This document shows positions 9,092-9,581 of a stretch of 9,581 nt of DNA, piece by piece; position 1 is the first letter of the stretch, and every line of letters begins with the position of its first letter. The position numbers and the translations under genes are program-made. The notes beneath the pieces are model-generated. The model was not told the origin of the DNA, did no database searches, and saw nothing but the letters and a program-made list of their open reading frames with translations. Origin of the DNA: Mycobacterium sp. (GTDB lineage Bacteria > Actinomycetota > Actinomycetes > Mycobacteriales > Mycobacteriaceae); assembly GCA_025965815.1 (NCBI GenBank), contig JAOPWF010000651.1:1-9581 (forward strand). The letters are read 5' to 3'.

Positions 9092-9107
9092 GGTGATACA
9101 CATCACC
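9092..9107. promoter_or_regulatory. Perfect dyad matching the CRP-type pattern GTGA-N6-TCAC
   Basis: GGTGAT (9092-9097) and ATCACC (9102-9107) are perfect reverse complements around ACAC. The core GTGA (9093-9096), six bases, TCAC (9103-9106) fits the half-sites bound by CRP-family regulators; the flanking base is G/C rather than the usual T or C/A or G. It lies between the LLM stop codon and the monooxygenase. A possible minus-strand promoter, TTGACG (9135-9130) with TATGGT (9110-9105) at 19-nt spacing, would overlap it. A FadR/GntR-type operator is an alternative. Confidence 0.45.
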
Positions 9108-9115
9108 ATAGGTCC

Positions 9116-9581
9116 TCAGTTTTGAAGTGCGTCAACGATGTCGGCCAGCGACTCGGCGGCGATCGGTCCCGGCTGGTACAGGCCGATGCGGTCGGAGACC
9201 CCGTCGACGCGATCGCGGATGTGCTTGGCGACGTCCCCCGGTGAGCCGCAGGCGGCGACGGTGTGCAGCATCTCGTCGTCGATCAACTCCGCCATCTCCC
9301 GCCAACGGCCCTGCTTGGACATCGCGTTGAGGTCCGGTTGGAGGTCCTCCCAGCCGTGCACCTCGAGGACCGGGCGGTATGCGGGCGTCGAACCGTAGAA
9401 GGCGAGCAGGCGCCGCGCCGAGGCGTCGGCGTTCTCTCGTTCTTCGTCCGTCGCGCCCGTCGAGACGATGATCTCCGGCAGGACGGCGAAGTCCGCGACG
9501 TCCCGGCCGGCGGCCGCCAGCCCCTCACGCACAGCGGGCATGACACGCTCGCGCAGGAAGCGCTTGGAGCCGAACGGCATC
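9116..9581 (-). CDS. LLM class F420-dependent oxidoreductase (TIGR03617-like), C-terminal part only
   Basis: This is the C-terminal half of a luciferase-like TIM-barrel oxidoreductase that would use cofactor F420, abundant in mycobacteria. The gene runs leftward and its 5' end lies beyond the window, so about 154 of an expected 330-350 residues are visible. The methionine coded at 9580-9578 is probably internal, because the adjacent PFGSKRFLRERVMPAVREGL resembles a mid-barrel segment of the family. Diagnostic stretches are LLAFYGSTPAYRPVLEVHGW, LNAMSKQGRWREMAELIDDE and a final GSPGDVAKHIRDR; these recall the MSMEG_2256-type family, recognised from memory. The F420-binding N-terminal region cannot be checked. 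The gene ends TGA at 9118-9116 and precedes the monooxygenase by 64 bp on the same strand, so the two may share a transcript. No lesion is visible. Confidence 0.88.
   Translation of the reverse strand, partial: MPFGSKRFLRERVMPAVREGLAAAGRDVADFAVLPEIIVSTGATDEERENADASARRLLAFYGSTPAYRPVLEVHGWEDLQPDLNAMSKQGRWREMAELIDDEMLHTVAACGSPGDVAKHIRDRVDGVSDRIGLYQPGPIAAESLADIVDALQN

Noticed and set aside
9068..9107. Intrinsic terminator after the LLM oxidoreductase gene
   Set aside because: Both dyads could form hairpins, but neither is followed by a T-run on the minus strand, and one lies beside the monooxygenase ribosome-binding site; an operator reading fits better.
9578..9580. ATG as the true start of the LLM oxidoreductase
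   Set aside because: The encoded segment matches the middle to C-terminal part of the family and only about 154 residues would result; the gene continues past the window edge.

Overview
The window looks like the chromosome of a fast-growing or environmental mycobacterium (Mycobacteriaceae, Mycolicibacterium type). Base composition and codon use are strongly GC-rich. The nuoM-nuoN pair closes a complex I operon, and it is followed by families that are expanded in mycobacteria: crotonase, SDR, TetR, APH-like phosphotransferase, an EthA/MymA-like Baeyer-Villiger monooxygenase and a TIGR03617-type F420-dependent luciferase-like oxidoreductase. The species cannot be fixed from sequence alone.

Layout. 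Positions 1-3012 hold the 3' part of nuoM and all of nuoN, translationally coupled by an ATGA overlap. Sixteen bases later a crotonase (enoyl-CoA hydratase family) gene begins at 3029, but it carries a one-base frameshift near 3104. On the opposite strand a TetR regulator (5263 to 4661) is followed after 19 nt by an SDR gene (4641 to 3804). The SDR has lost about 15 codons of its cofactor-binding start through an out-of-frame deletion. Crotonase and SDR converge and overlap by 4 bp. Divergent from TetR, across a 52-bp AT-rich region with repeat elements, run an APH-fold phosphotransferase (5316-6458) and an uncharacterised 371-aa protein (6458-7573), whose stop and start codons overlap. That pair converges, again with a 4-bp stop-codon overlap (CTAG), on a leftward FAD monooxygenase (9051 to 7570). 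Upstream of the monooxygenase lies the C-terminal half of a leftward LLM oxidoreductase, which runs off the right edge.

How the genes may work together. nuoM/nuoN encode proton-pumping membrane subunits of NADH:quinone oxidoreductase. The rest resembles a small TetR-controlled catabolic or detoxification cluster for a lipophilic or cyclic substrate. It offers alcohol/ketone redox (SDR), oxygen insertion next to a ketone (BVMO), F420-dependent redox (LLM), acyl-CoA chemistry (crotonase) and a small-molecule kinase. The substrate is not evident, and two members appear broken in this sequence, so the cluster may be decaying or the sequence may contain errors. The 64-bp gap upstream of the monooxygenase carries two perfect inverted repeats, one matching the CRP half-site pattern GTGA-N6-TCAC.

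There is no gene-free stretch over 300 bases, and I see no RNA genes, IS elements, CRISPR arrays or attachment sites. No previously undescribed system is demonstrated. The strongest leads are the two gene lesions, the dyads before the monooxygenase, and the kinase-unknown protein pair.
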